Source: Aphrocallistes beatrix
Lineage: Eukaryota > Porifera > Hexactinellida > Sceptrulophora > Aphrocallistidae
Reading direction: 5' to 3'
Length of the DNA: 64,000 nucleotides
Assembly (NCBI GenBank): GCA_963281255.1
Contig: OY725495.1
Location: 1,364,001-1,428,000, forward strand
Part shown: piece by piece, positions 11,632 through 23,509 of the stretch
Numbering within the stretch: position 1 is the stretch's first letter
Layout of the letters: every line of letters begins with the position of its first letter
Made by a program: the position numbers and the translations under genes
The notes under the pieces: model-generated
The model's database searches: none
Seen by the model: only the letters and a program-made list of their open reading frames with translations
What the model was told of the DNA's origin: nothing

Positions 11632-13195
11632 GGGGGAATTCTATGTCAAATCAACCAGCCATTTTACCACCATCAATTGATTTATCTGAAATTTGCTGTT
11701 CGACAAGCCAATGTATGTCTTCACTTTTGTGAAAATTTCAGATCAATCGGTCGTATGGTTTTTGACTTGTGACGTCACAAAATTTTGAATTTTTGCTCTT
11801 TGAACAAGGATTTTCACAATGGTAAATCACCATCCCATATTCAACTCGAATAACTCTAAACAATATTCATCAAACTCTTTCATAAATTGCTATACTTATG
11901 TTTTTACATATGGAGAATTCGAAAAAACATGAGTAAATTAAGTTTTGAGTTCCTTTTATTTGTGAAAACTGGAACTGAAACCAACTCCGGAAGCAAACCG
12001 GAACTATGACAAAGATGTATATCTTAGAAACTGTTGTATTTTTTGGCATTTACTGTTTATAATCATAATTCGTTGTTAAAAAATTCATTTGGTTTCCATA
12101 TGTTCTCTTTGAGTTATTCACATTTTTGTACCTGTAAATGCTTTCTATATATAACTCAAAATTTTATCCCCTTTGAAAAATATATAATTGACCTGACAAT
12201 TCTCAATTTCTACCATTTTGAAAAGGCTTTTATGTCTTCCTCTATAATTTCACTCATTCTTACAACATTCTGCAATTGATATGTGCATTAGGAATTATAA
12301 ATATGTTGTATATTTGACCGCAGACTAAACATAACCAGTGCAATGCTGTTGTTGCTATGTAATAGGAATGCAATAAATGCCACTAATGAGTTGAAAAGTT
12401 AATTTACGAGGACTAATATTTGCTGAACAATCCGATATTTAGTCCGACCATAGCACTCTGTACATAAGGACTCCCATCTAAATCTCAAAAATGAACCAGA
12501 GATGCGGTCGAAGACGGTTGAACAAATACCTGATCTGCCTAAAATCATCAACGACGCAGAATAGTGCTTCGGAATGTATTATCAGTATGTATAAATATGT
12601 TGCCAAAGTATCCATATCCGTTGTTAAAATTTAGATTAGTCATCATATGATTAAGCAATAGCTTATATTTTGGACAAATTTAGTAATTTTCAGAGGTTGT
12701 TTAAGGGTACTTTTAAGTGGTTTTATCATAGCTTTTTCGTATAGAACTGAGCTGTGAATGGGTTGATGCGAAAATTTTGAATTTTTTTGTGGAATGTTGC
12801 TACATTCCAGCGTTGCTATGGAAACGCATCTTGATCAGTTGAGGTCATATCTTGAAAACCGCGATAATTATGAATTCAAATTTGATCTTATTTGATAGCC
12901 AATAGACTACTTACTATAATGCCATGACATAATTTCCACGTCTAGATTCAATGTTTTACGAGTTTTCAGACTATTTATCACTTTGGTCACATTTGGTAAT
13001 TTGTCTACCAACTTGTAAACCATTGAATCTAGACGTGGAAATTATGTTATGGCCTTCTAGGAAGCAGTCTATTGGCTATCAAATAAAATCAAATTTGAAT
13101 GCATAGTTATTGCGGTTTTCAAAATCTGTCTGCGTCTGTCTGCGGTCAAATATGCAACAGACTTATAATTCCTAATGCGCATATCAATTGACATC
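11632..13195 (+). repeat. F3/F4/F5 foldback repeat, copy 1
   Basis: 11632-12276 is the reverse complement of 36650-37191, and 12277-12720 matches 35516-35956 in reverse. The sequence CAATTGATATGTGCATTAGG at 12277 returns inverted at 13172-13192, enclosing the unit. Within it, 12705 begins GGGTACTTTTAAGTGG after TTAA, and the arms around 12720-12960 and 12985-13127 fold back on each other. No protein is encoded; the plus-strand frame 12034-12279 is AT-rich noise. The superfamily is uncertain. Confidence 0.75.
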
Positions 13196-13258
13196 ATTTG
13201 GGGTATTGAACTTTATGTCAATTTATTCAAGTTAAGTCTAGTTTAATATTTGAGTTAT

Positions 13259-14509
13259 ATGGCTAGCGTTGATGACATAATTGATATAACCAAATCCACA
13301 TTGACATTTTTGGACGAAGAAAAGACTAGAAAGTTATGTGTGATCAGCAATTATTTCTACTCATTACATGAGAAATTGTTACAAATCGAGTCGAATCAGA
13401 AAAAATATTTAGAATCTCTCTATGATGAATGCAGAGATCAGATTCAACATAGGATGGATGAATTATTACAATTGAAAGCTGCTTATTTCGAGAATGAGAA
13501 GGAGCTCAGGGCAAATTCACTGAGCGGAGTTTTAGAAAACATTACCACTTCTTTGAAGAAGAGAATTGAACAAAAAAGAGAGCAGATGATATCCATTCCA
13601 AAATTAATAATCCTTCGTGATGAAAGAATCTTTAAAGATGTGGAGAATGTTTGCATAGTTCAAATAGCCGCTCCTTATTCTAATAAGGAATCCCCCTTGT
13701 GGAGCTGGGGACGTAATGTGAATTTAAATCCCCCTAGCTTATCTTACCCACAAGATCTATGTATCGATGAACCTAAAGGTGAGATATACATTGTTGATAC
13801 TGGCAATAATAGAGTGCTCGTGTGCTCTGTTAAAGGTGAATATATTCGATCTATAGAAAATCCTTCATTGGATAAGCCTACCAGAATATGTAATTCTATT
13901 TATTGTTTCTATTTGTCTCAGCCTGATACGAAGCTAATTTTCCAATTTGAAAAGCTCACTGGTCAACTAATCAACACCTTTAATTTAGGTTTTCGTGCGT
14001 CTGGGATATTTTGTTTCAATTCCAGTTTAGTATACATTTGTGAGTATAGTATGCCAAAAATTATTGTGCTTCATACGAACTTAACATTTGATGAAACTGT
14101 AATACTTAAAAGTAATTTTTTTGAAACAAAAGGCCAACAGTTTGATAATACGCACACAGAGTCAGTGCAAGCTACCTCTAAGGAATTATGGGTTCTCTTC
14201 TCAGATTCTTTATACCCTTTACAATGCTTTTCATTAACAGGTGATTTTATTAGATACGTTATTACTGAAGATAAAATTGATCGAGCGTTTCATTTTTGTT
14301 TGGATCTAATCGGTAATATTTTGATTAGTGATTGGGACGCGAATCGTATAAGAATATTCTCTCTTAATGGAGATAGTTTATGTACAATCGGAAAGGATGG
14401 ACAAGCTGGTGGTGGCGATATATTTCAGCCTTTAGGGATTGCTGTAACAACTGAATTTAATATTTTGATTCTCGATTGGAAGCAAAATAATTCCCTCCAG
14501 TTATATTGA
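13259..14509 (+). CDS. NHL-repeat protein with N-terminal coiled coil
   Basis: This intact, intronless frame encodes 416 residues. The frame extends upstream to 13250, but the first ATG is at 13259 (MASVDDIIDI). Residues about 35-115 are charged and heptad-like, predicting a coiled coil. From about 160, NHL beta-propeller blades follow: YPQDLCIDEPKGEIYIVDTGNNRV (split here as 163-175 and 176-186), a blade near 345-372 with ILISDWDANRIRIFSLNGD, and a last blade at 390-416. There is no RING, B-box or filamin domain, unlike TRIM2/3 or NHL-1. NHL propellers bind protein or RNA partners; no catalytic role is visible. The protein is probably cytoplasmic. The upstream sequence is a foldback repeat ending about 65 bp before the ATG. 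It could be one member of a lineage-specific family. Confidence 0.85.
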   Translation: MASVDDIIDITKSTLTFLDEEKTRKLCVISNYFYSLHEKLLQIESNQKKYLESLYDECRDQIQHRMDELLQLKAAYFENEKELRANSLSGVLENITTSLKKRIEQKREQMISIPKLIILRDERIFKDVENVCIVQIAAPYSNKESPLWSWGRNVNLNPPSLSYPQDLCIDEPKGEIYIVDTGNNRVLVCSVKGEYIRSIENPSLDKPTRICNSIYCFYLSQPDTKLIFQFEKLTGQLINTFNLGFRASGIFCFNSSLVYICEYSMPKIIVLHTNLTFDETVILKSNFFETKGQQFDNTHTESVQATSKELWVLFSDSLYPLQCFSLTGDFIRYVITEDKIDRAFHFCLDLIGNILISDWDANRIRIFSLNGDSLCTIGKDGQAGGGDIFQPLGIAVTTEFNILILDWKQNNSLQLY

Positions 14510-14975
14510 TACAAAATCTTCGAAACGAATATTTTTAAAAAGATTTTTTATACTCTATTATTTATTAGTTATCTCTGTTTTACTTACAGTTAATTCGCTG
14601 ATCTGAAAATTCATAAAATTGAATTAAGTATTAACCAGTTATTTGTGAATGAAATATACAATATTAGAATCATACACTCTCTTACAAAGTCCAACCATTC
14701 TAGCTGCAACGTAGCTCCGCAGCGGTATAGCTAAATAGTAATTAGTTATGCGATGTAAGTAGTATATAAGGACTTGTACACAAACGAGGCAATAGCAACC
14801 ATTATGCCAGATTTGTCGAACTCTTCTCGCAATCACTTATTTACTGAATTATGCGAATTGTTTTTTGTAATTTTTTTTATAAACCAGCTAAGAAATCAAC
14901 ATCTATTTCGGATACTTTTGATTAAAAGATTTTAAGTATCATTTATTCACAAGTAGTGGTGGCGTTAGCCTGCCA
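14510..14975. other. Intergenic, nothing recognised
   Basis: AT-rich sequence downstream of the NHL gene. I see no canonical AATAAA signal close to the stop and no element ends. The short minus-strand frame 14639-14836 has no recognisable feature. Confidence 0.5.
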
Positions 14976-14983
14976 CTATGGAT

Positions 14984-15126
14984 CAGCGGCGTAGCCAGAG
15001 CGTTTGTGATGCCCGGGCCTGCTTCCATGGTCCAAGAATTTCAACATAATTCTAAAGCTTAGCCAGGAGCACAAGGCTGACGCCCGGGCCCAGGCCCGGG
15101 TTGGCCCGGGTCTGGCTACGCCACTG
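14984..15126. mobile_element. Short hAT MITE, GC-rich
   Basis: The ends CAGCGGCGTAGCCAGA and TCTGGCTACGCCACTG are inverted, and CTATGGAT is repeated exactly on both sides (14976-14983, 15127-15134). The 143 bp element is much more GC-rich than its surroundings, with several GCCCGGGCC palindromes, indicating an origin elsewhere. Confidence 0.95.
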
Positions 15127-15134
15127 CTATGGAT

Positions 15135-15413
15135 ACACATCACAATTAATGTCGAACGCACCTTTTTTGTAAATATTGTTATCCTTTTCTATAATAGTAT
15201 TTTCTTTGGCTATAACTGGTACATTATTTTCGATTTGTCAGTATATATACTTTTGTCTGAATTGAATTGGGTCCCAGCCCAGGAGGGGCCCAGTTCAATT
15301 CATTTTATGTTAGGTCCTATCTCAGATGGGACACAGTCAAATTTTCATGTGGCCTGTGCCCTACTTACTTCTGCTCAAGCGCGCTGCTATTATTCACAAT
15401 ACCATTTTTGATA
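15135..15413. other. Unclassified AT-rich spacer
   Basis: It contains a short near-repeat (gtcccagcccaggaggggcccagttcaattc, given here only in outline) but no element ends or coding signal that I can support. Confidence 0.4.
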
Positions 15414-15415
15414 TA

Positions 15416-15570
15416 CAGTCGACTCCGCTAAATAAGGTCACATCGGTCGGAGGATATTTTGACCCGATTATTAGCTTCTATGTGTGAGAGCTATTCCGCT
15501 CCTGCCTTAAGTGGCACGATTAAGCGGTTGACCAGATTAAACAGTGACCCTATTACGCAGGAGTCGACTA
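15416..15570. mobile_element. Tigger-type MITE 1
   Basis: Left end CAGTCGACTCCGCTAAATA; right end ACGCAGGAGTCGACTA, inverted with one terminal change; TA on both sides (15414-15415, 15571-15572). The ends and the GTGACCCTATTA motif match the right end of the Tigger element at 11413, so that family's transposase is the likely source of mobility. Confidence 0.88.
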
Positions 15571-15716
15571 TAAAATAATTCTTTCTATGGTTTGTAATTT
15601 GATAAATAAATATACTAGCTCATCCATGATCCAATTCCATTTGAGCAGCCAGTGCCTTATGTATATATTGCTATGGTACTAGGTAACTATGTCAGTATCT
15701 GTTAGATTTGGAATTA

Positions 15717-15882
15717 CAGTCGACTCCAGATGACTTTTTGCCCCGATTCAGCCGAGAGCCCTATTAACCTAAAATATTTTGTATTAGCTTCCATGTGTGA
15801 GAGCAATTCCTGTCCTGCCAAAAGTGACCCAATTAAGTGGCTGACCTGATTGAACAGTGACCCTATTAAGCGAAGTCGACTG
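15717..15882. mobile_element. Tigger-type MITE 2
   Basis: The ends CAGTCGACTCCAGATGA and TTAAGCGAAGTCGACTG are flanked by TA at 15715-15716 and 15883-15884. The right arm retains GTGACCCTATTAAGCG, as in the Tigger right end. It is 166 bp and noncoding, and lies about 150 bp from MITE 1. Confidence 0.88.
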
Positions 15883-16581
15883 TAAGTCTCATTATTTTAA
15901 TGAGATTTGCCAACGCCCACCCTTAACAACACAATTTAGAATCATATATCTATTTTTATTAAGGATACCGCCAGCGAAAAACCATTCAATTGGCTTACAG
16001 CATACGATGAAAGGAGAGCTATAAGAGATTTTAAGCGTGGGCACGTATCTCCTAGAAATACGTAGGCATTCCAAACCGCATTTGATTCTCATTTCTAGTT
16101 TTTGAGATGTAGTGTCTTAAAGTCTATTTTTCCGTTTTTCGCTAGCACATTCTAATTGTAGACCCCCGGCCACTCAAAATATTTTCATGACATGCCAAGG
16201 AATCAAATGCTTCCAAAATTGAATCATAGATAGTATATCATATTTGCCACCTCAGGACCAAAAGAAAGTTAAAATGACTTAATTTTTAAATTTTATGAGT
16301 CTGAAAAAGAAGTACCACAAAACCCCTTTTTTTTTTTTGATAAATCAACAATAGTATCACTAAATTATAAGATAGCGAAAATCGAGTGGTGTACGCTCAT
16401 CGCATGATGATATGGAACAACTCTATCTCAATCCAATTTGGATTTTTTAAATTTTAAAGACGGTCAATTTTGAAATTTTAAGTCCCGAGATATGGGGATA
16501 AGAAAATTGCAAAAGTAACTGAAAATCAGCAAGTTTCTATTGATAGCCTTAACCCCGATTATTTTGAGATAATTGTGAATA

Positions 16582-18437
16582 CAGTAGAACCCCCGTATCG
16601 AAGCACCTCCGTCCAAGCACACGGCGCCCCGATACGAGGGAGTGCCCCCGATAAGCGGGATTCTAAGAAAATTATAATATACTTTTGTGAAAATAATCAA
16701 GTTAGAACCTACACAACATAACCAGACACTCTGATATAAGACTGGTAATTACGCACAATACTACACATTATAACTTCACATTTTAAGTAATTCTACGTGC
16801 ACTAGGAGACAGTCATAACGTTATGATATCTATGGATTAGTTTTCTTGAAAAAATCGTCCACGGTGGTTTGCCTCTCCCCATGTACGCCCTCCCCTCGAC
16901 AACTTATACCACGTTAGGTTGAAGTTTCCTCCCAGCACTTCGTCGTCTCTACGACCAGCAGCGTATAGCTCGATTGTCTCAAGGCCTGCAGTACCTGCTT
17001 GTTGTTAGGAATCTCTGCCACATCTTCCTCTGGCTTAATGATCTCGGTAGGTGTAATTGCCTGAAGAGAAACTTCGTTCAGCTGGTCGTTCAATTCAGTC
17101 ACCACCCTGTCAAACAGTTCTTCTGGTTCCATAACGGGGGAAAATATATCCATCTGTTCCTCCTCAGCCGAGAGCAGAGTCTCTACCTCCATCCCCTTTA
17201 GGAGTTCCTGCTGTGACTCAATTATCTCCCCGGCTTCAGAGAACCCGCAGTGGGCGAAGCACTTCATTGATGGTTGCTGGCTTGAGGTCGCGCCAAGCTC
17301 GGAACAGCCACACAATCACCCTTGTAATATTGATCTCCTTGTACGGTACATTCCTTCCCCACCTTCATGCATGAGAGTGCTAAGAATGAAGTTGTGCAGC
17401 TGCTTCCGATAGTGAAGATGTACACTCTGGATGATACCAGCATCACACGGCTGGGTGCAGCAAGTGTGTTCTTGGGGAAGAACACAACCTTAGTTCAACA
17501 CTTGTGAACAGTTGCGTTGTCCATAAACAGCAGGACCTTGCGGCCAGCTTGAAACATTAGGGTTTCAAAATCGTTCATTCACCAGGAGATGTCTCCGTTC
17601 ATCCCCGAACTTTTCTGGGATTTATAGGAAATTGCCATGCTGTCAAGTTCCACGCCACGAAGGCACCTCGGTCTGAAAGATTTGCCTGTGATGAGGAGTT
17701 TCACTTTTTCAGCCATCCAAGAGCAACATATGAGTAGGGTGATTCGCTCCTTCTGAGCCTTACCGCCATGACAGGAATCACCGAGCATTACCAGGAAAAG
17801 TGATGTGGACTGTTTGTAGTAAAGACCAGTTTCATCAGAATTAAAAACATCTTTCGGGTCGTAACCTTCGATCAGCTCTGGGATCTGTTTCATCCAGTTT
17901 GTCACTACTACCTTGTTGATCGATGCCGCCTCGCCACTGAGTTGCCTTCCGTGAATCCCAAGGTGTCTCTTAACACGATCAAGCCAACCTTCAGATGCAG
18001 AGAACCCTTGGATGTTGCGGTTCTCAGCCTCGCGCAGAGCAAGAGTGCGCAGCATTGGACCTGTTGCCGAGATTCCATACTCTTTGGCTCTCTCAAGAAA
18101 AAGCACGCATGCATTCTCGATCTCACAGTACTTTGGCGTTATGTCTGCAAGTTTTCCCTTCTTGAGGCTGTTCGGAATGTTTCCCTGAACGTCCTTGAGA
18201 TTCTCGATCTTATCACGCTGATCTCTAAGAATTCTTCCGACCTGACCCTTGCTACTTCCAACCTGCAAGGCGATCCGCCTGCCTTACTGAGTTCAATTAC
18301 CTCAGCACGAGTCTCTATCGGGAGTGAGTGACGCTTAGCGGCCATTATATAGAATACTAAGTTCTCAAGCACAAAAGATATGTTATTTAAGAGAAAGAAA
18401 TCTCTGGTGGAGTGCCCTGATACACGAGGTTCTACTC
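16582..18437 (-). mobile_element. Tigger/pogo element with both ends
   Basis: The left end CAGTAGAACCCCCGTATCG and right end CACGAGGTTCTACTC are inverted, and TA flanks both (16580-16581, 18438-18439). The host F1 reads continuously across the gap: a paralogue near 3791 has the uninterrupted gaataataattc site. At 1856 bp this is a compact pogo-type element with one transposase on the minus strand. The ends differ from those of the Tigger at 8451-11413, so it is a separate family. Confidence 0.93.
16914..18345 (-). pseudogene. Tigger/pogo transposase, frameshifted
   Basis: The start is MAAKRHSLPIETRAEVIELS (ATG at 18345), a psq/CENP-B helix-turn-helix. A frameshift near 18270 moves the frame to 17579-18268, which holds the rest of the HTH (SSKGQVGRILRDQRDKI), the CENPB-type DNA-binding domain (SASEGWLDRVKRHLGIHGRQ) and the first catalytic Asp in FNSDETGLYYKQ. 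It terminates at 17579. The later core and the C-terminal acidic tail continue in other frames (17264-17485, 16914-17315). It is disabled, but by few lesions. Confidence 0.92.
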
Positions 18438-19532
18438 TAATAATTCATATTCCTAGCACTACAAAGTATAATCAATCAGTTTAGAATGAATGAAATGCTT
18501 CTAAAATGTATATTAGGAAGTTAGAACGAGTGTCTACGACTTTTAGTTTCCAAGTGAGGATTTTCGAAAAATGTTACGTCATCATATGATAAAGATCTAA
18601 AACAACATTCCATAGGATGTAGTGCAATTATTATCAATGAATCATATATATACCGCTATAAAATGTATATTAGGAATTGAGAACTAAGAATTTGGGCTTA
18701 TATTTACAGAGATAGAGCGATATCAAATTTTTGGACCCTAAAAGGGGGTCCATATTTGCAACTTCATAGGACCAAAAAAAGGTAAAATGACAAAAATTGT
18801 AAATTTTATCGGTGTCCGAAAAAAAGGGCGAAAATTGTATGTTTTTTTGGGAAATCAGGGATAAAATCACCAAGTTATAAGATATCGAAAATAAAGCGGT
18901 CCTACGTTCATCGCCTGATGATATGCAACAACTCTTTGAATTTTTCAAACCTCTACCTCAAACCAATTTTGACTTAAAATTCTATAAAGACGGTCAATTT
19001 TGAAATTTTAAATTCCCGAGATATAGAGATTTTAAGTTTAGATATTAAGAACAATGTAAAATGAGTTATTAAAAATGAACAAAAGCATTCACAGACATTT
19101 ATTCGCATTTATACTGATGATTTAGGTATATTCGAACCAAATATTTACATAAAATAGCAAGAGTACCCTGAAAATCCACAAATTTCCTTGAGGCACCTAA
19201 CCCCGAATGTTTTGAGATAATTGTGAATAATAATTCATATTCCTAGCACTACGAAGCATAATCTATCAGTTTAGAATGGTTAAAGAGCTTCCGAAAAGTA
19301 TATTAGGAATTTAAAGCGAAAGTCTACGACTTTTAGTTTCCAAGTTAGGATTTTCGAAAAATGCTACGTTATCATATGACAAAAATCTAAAAACTTACAT
19401 TCCATAGGATGTTGTGCAACTAACTTTAGGGGGTTAACTCATAAAAATAAAAATAAATACCGTCCAACTAGTACCATCAGATGATGCCGGTTTTCTTTTC
19501 CAGGCAAAGTATTTCTAGGGCGGTATCCTTAA

Positions 19533-20200
19533 TGTACTCCGAAGATAGTGATAATCGTGATACAAATATTTGAAAGTTAATTGTGTTTAACTGTGAAGTA
19601 TTCAATTGGAGCATCTTACAGAAACTTGTTTTACCGCAGTGAATTGCTTTCTCGCAAATTAAGTCAAGAATTATCATTTTCTGGTTCTTACGAAAGTTGT
19701 AGAAAAGCGCTAATTAAAGAATTTTCATACTTATTAGTTTACTTCTGTGTTTCCTACTATGTTTACTTGTATTATGTTGTTAATTCTTTTTTCTATTACG
19801 TGGTTTCCTGGTTACCTTGATTCTAACTATAAAAATGAATGCATATTATAGTGCGCTTGCTAGCTAGCTAGAGTCCGAATGAGGAGAGAGAGAGAATGAG
19901 AAAGAGAAAGAGAGTTTTATTTTGTTATGTGTTGTATTTCTATTAATTATGTTATAGAATACACAGTTAGTATGTACTATTAATAGTAAATTATGATATT
20001 GACTTGTAATTCTCACTATACATGATCATTTTAACCACGGTAACGGGATAGTAATGTTTGGTAGTCCTAGAGATGCATAGTTAACTTAATAGCTCAATTT
20101 ACTGAATTTTAGAAAACAAAATTTCCCATCTAGTTGTTCATCCATGGTACTTTTACAGTCAGGCCTTATATTAAGCAGGCTATGGATGAATATAAATTTA
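19533..20200. other. AT-rich spacer with a (GA)n run
   Basis: A purine-rich simple repeat (gagagagagaatgagaaaga) lies at about 19878-19912, preceded by CTAGCTAGCTAG. The plus-strand frame 19581-19820 encodes aromatic-rich residues but has no recognisable domain. No element ends are seen. Confidence 0.45.
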
Positions 20201-20500
20201 ATCAAACTCTAAGAGATTCTAAAGGTCTGATTTAAGATTTGAAATCTACAAATTCGAATTAGTAATAGTCAAAGATATCTATTAAATTACTTAACCCATT
20301 TAGTAAAATTATCAATCTATGGCACAAAGTAATTCATCACCAACATATATTGTGAAAAATAAAGACATGTCGCACAATGTGGCAGTGATTGATAATTTGA
20401 AAACGTTGAGAATTATAAATTGATTAAAAATATTATACAATATCTAATTTGAATGCGCAGATTTCGAATTTGAAATCGTATAGGTTGCATTACTAGATTT
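20200..20500. repeat. Degenerate Tc1/mariner MITE, subfamily III
   Basis: The run aaactctaagagattc...tctgatttaagatttgaaatc aligns with 50573-50870 of the MITE at 50489-52031, including the TGGCACAAAGT motif. No terminal repeat remains. Confidence 0.6.
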
Positions 20501-20504
20501 TGAA

Positions 20505-20885
20505 TTACAGCATCTCAAAGTCGTTTTTTTGGCGTTTAAAATAGTTTTGATTTTGATATTTTAAAGACTGCCAAATTTGAACTTATACCCGTAGAATGCC
20601 CACAGGGGACACATTATCCCCGATATCTCGGATGTCTCCCAGCCATTTTCTATGCAAGTGAAGCCATATAAATGCTGGGCATTATACAGTTAAAGTCCCG
20701 AGATATAGGGATTTAAGGTTAAATTTAAAAATGTAAATAAGTCATTAAGCATTAAAGAAAGCAGTTACAGAGATATATTCACATTTACACGAATGATTTT
20801 AACACATTCTATCCAAATTTGTGGGAAAATTTCAAAGGTACGCCGAAAAATTCACACATTTCTTTAATTGCTCCTAATCCGAATA
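20505..20885 (+). repeat. Degenerate F1 fragment
   Basis: The motif order (acagcatctcaaagtcg, then gtcccgagatataggga) follows the left half of F1, compare 39320-39910, but is diverged. A small palindromic insert with GAATGCCCA / TGGGCATT at 20594-20695 lies within it. Confidence 0.55.
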
Positions 20886-20921
20886 TATATGTGTTTATAT
20901 ATCATAATAATAATAATAATA

Positions 20922-21687
20922 CTTAGGGCATTCAAAAAGTTCTCATCCCAAATCTGTATCTCAAATGATAGTGAAAATAGGATATTTTCTATTTGTCTAT
21001 TGTATTCCTTAGGGGATCAGCTTCCAATTTGTATATTGGTTTATTTTACAAGGACAATTGTTGTGGTTCCTACATTAGATTTTTGTACATCGGTTTAAGG
21101 TAGTCCCTTTGAACGTGATTTTTCGGGTTCCCTTTGATATATTTCAGTTCTGAGCAAATTTAGATTAAAACTGATCCCTCCATCGAATTCTACGCATCAA
21201 CTAACATATAGATTGAATTTTCTGAAGTATTATAGTTTGAGGCTGAGGGAATACTATGTTTTGAAGTGGTTTACTACCATTTTTGTCCCACTTTTTGAGT
21301 GGCGAAAATTGACAAAAAATCCACTAAAAGTAGCATGATATTTTTTCAACACGAGCAATACTATTGAACACCTCCCGTTTACTTTTTCACATTGGTTCTT
21401 AATTATTTAACCTTTTAATGACCTTATTCTACGATTTTCACAACTTTTATTCTCCAAATTTAGTTTTAAGCCATTTTCAATGGGGAGATTCCAACTTTTC
21501 GACACTACCCTAAACCGATGCACAAAAAATCTAATGTAGGAACCACAATAATTGTCCTTTTAAAATAAACCAATATATAAATTGGAAGCTGATCCCCTAA
21601 GGAATACAATGGACAAATCGGAAATATCCTATTTTCACTATCATTTGAGATACAGATATGAGATGAGAACTTTTTGAATGCCCTAAG
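20922..21687. mobile_element. Long-TIR foldback element with TA target, copy 1
   Basis: The terminal inverted repeats begin CTTAGGGCATTCAAAAAG and extend about 180 bp (20922-21105 against 21505-21687). They are flanked by TA (20920-20921, 21688-21689). The spacer is noncoding. The frames read inside the two arms are mirror images of each other and not genes. A second member is at 36073-36647. Confidence 0.88.
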
Positions 21688-21769
21688 TAATATATACATT
21701 TATATAGCGCAGATTCCATATTAATATGTTCAAGTGCGCTGTACAATTCAATAAAAGTAATTGTATGTT

Positions 21770-21835
21770 ATGCATGTACGTATTTGTGTGTATGTATGCG
21801 TATGTATGTGTATGTATGCTTGTAAGGTATGTATA
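21770..21835. repeat. (TGTA)n-like microsatellite
   Basis: Imperfect repeats of GTATGTATG lie beside the 3' region of the LINE. Confidence 0.7.
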
Positions 21836-22001
21836 TGCACTAAAATTAATTTAATGAGTATTTATTTAAGTGGATGTGTCGTGCACGATACGGAAAAGAT
21901 GAGTTTTCAGGAGTTTTTTTAAGAGAAGAAGTGAGGGGGGCATTCCGAATGCTCGGAGTGAGAAGATTCTACTCAACAGGCGCAGCAAAGTGAATGCACG
22001 A

Positions 22002-22895
22002 TCACCCAGAGTTTGGAAGATTTGATAGTAGAGATATACTTTCTAATACGCCGGTGTTATAGATGTAGTAGAAGCAGGAGGAGGTAACTTTGCTGACCTG
22101 AGTAGACATTGAGAGGGTATTGTCGAGCCAAGTTCCAAGATTCCGTACTTGTTTGGAAGAAGAGATTCTCGACTCACCAACAGAGATGCTATCAGTTTGA
22201 ACCTTAGATAGTTGTTGACGAGTCCCTATTATAAGGAACTCAGTCTTGGTGTCATTGATAAGCAACTTGTTGGTGAGGAGCCAGGAACGGATCGCGGAGA
22301 TGCAAGATTGGGTGGCGGAGAAAGCAGATTCTTCAGAAGAGATGGAACCGGGTTTAAAAGAAAGATAGACCTGAGTATCGTCGGCATAACAGTGCATGTC
22401 GGGGAGGTGGGACCTAATGAGGTCGAATAGAGGACTAGTATAGAGGCTAAAGAGAAGCGGACCAAGACAATTATCCTGAGGAACTCCGTGTTGGACCGGG
22501 ATATTGGAGGAATCAGAACCCTTAATCGAGACTAATTGAGTCCTATCAGAGAGGTAAGATTCAAACCAAGACAGAGAAGAGCCGCAAATGCCGAAATGAG
22601 ACTGGAGACGGTTGAGTAAGATGGTATGGTCGACGGTGTCGAAGGCTGAACTAAGATCAAGAAGAACCAGAAGAGATACGTGTTGGCGATTCATGCTGAG
22701 GAGGATGTCATTTGTGACCTTCAGGATCGCAGTCTTGTTTACGATAGGCAGACTGTGTCCATGGGAAGAGATGATATGATTCACGACCTGGATGGAAGCG
22801 GCCCTCTCAGTGATCTTAGAAATGAAAGAAAGATTGCTAAGTGGACGATAGTTAGAGAAGATGGGATCAAGATTTGGTCTTTTAAGTTTGGGCAA
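22002..22895 (-). pseudogene. LINE reverse transcriptase domain
   Basis: A 297-residue frame. It shows NYRPLSNLSFISKITER (fingers), LLDLSSAFDTVDHTIL with the motif A Asp, HGVPQDNCLGPLLFSLY and CYADDTQVYLSF with the paired Asp of motif C. Both the spacing and the ADDTQ(V/L)YLSF form match the L2/CR1 group. It is the longest surviving part of the polyprotein and lacks its N-terminal continuation because of a frame break near 22900. Confidence 0.93.
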
Positions 22896-22907
22896 GATGA
22901 TGGCGCG

Positions 22908-23405
22908 CTACCAGGGAGAAGGAAAATGACCAGTGGAGAGGGAACCATTTACGATTTTCGTAAGGATGGGCGCTAGGATGGGTAGAGATGATTTGACCAA
23001 GGATGCTGGGATAGGATCGAGGATGCAAGATTTATTAGGAGCAGAGGAAACAAGGGAAACAATTTCTTCCTCAGATAATTCTTTGAATTGGTGGAAAGTA
23101 TGTTGGGATTCGATGTTTGAATTATCTGAGGGGGTAACGGAAGACGACGATGCATTTGAATCAATGGTGGAACGGATGTTATCTACCTTAAGAACAAAGA
23201 ATTTGGCGAGTTCCTGAGAAAGAGCAGCCTTATCAGCATGAGGTGGTAGGACCTGTTGCTGGCGTAAGCCGAGAAGTGAGTTAGCCTTACGAAAGAGTGA
23301 GCGCTGGTCATGACAAGACTGACTGATCCAATCAGAATAGAAACTGCGACGTTCCCTGTTCATCAGGTCAGTCACAAGATTCCTCTGATGCTTGAATTCA
23401 GTCAA
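22908..23405 (-). pseudogene. LINE polyprotein, linker between EN and RT
   Basis: 165 residues (FRKANSLLGLRQQQVLPPH, then LSEEEIVSLVSSAPNKSC and ILDPIPASLVKSSLPILAP). This is the conserved stretch that precedes the RT fingers in L2/CR1 proteins. It is continuous in order with the RT frame but shifted. Confidence 0.88.
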
Positions 23406-23509
23406 ATGTTCAGGATCATTAGACTGGCGCCACTTCCGTTCAGCTTTCCTTCTCGCACGCTTGGCCTGCTTGATGCTACTGATGAACCAAAGGACACGGG
23501 GACGGGTGA

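Larger units (their letters stand above)
15963..19528 (+). mobile_element. F1 composite split by a Tigger element
   Basis: The left end GGATACCGCCAGCG follows TTAA (15959-15962); the right end GGGCGGTATCC is followed by TTAA (19529-19532). A Tigger occupies 16582-18437. After 18438 the right half resumes, but at about 18750 left-half sequence restarts (compare 39460-40080) and runs to about 19440. The element therefore contains a second partial F1, joined by recombination or an older insertion. All of it is noncoding. Confidence 0.8.
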
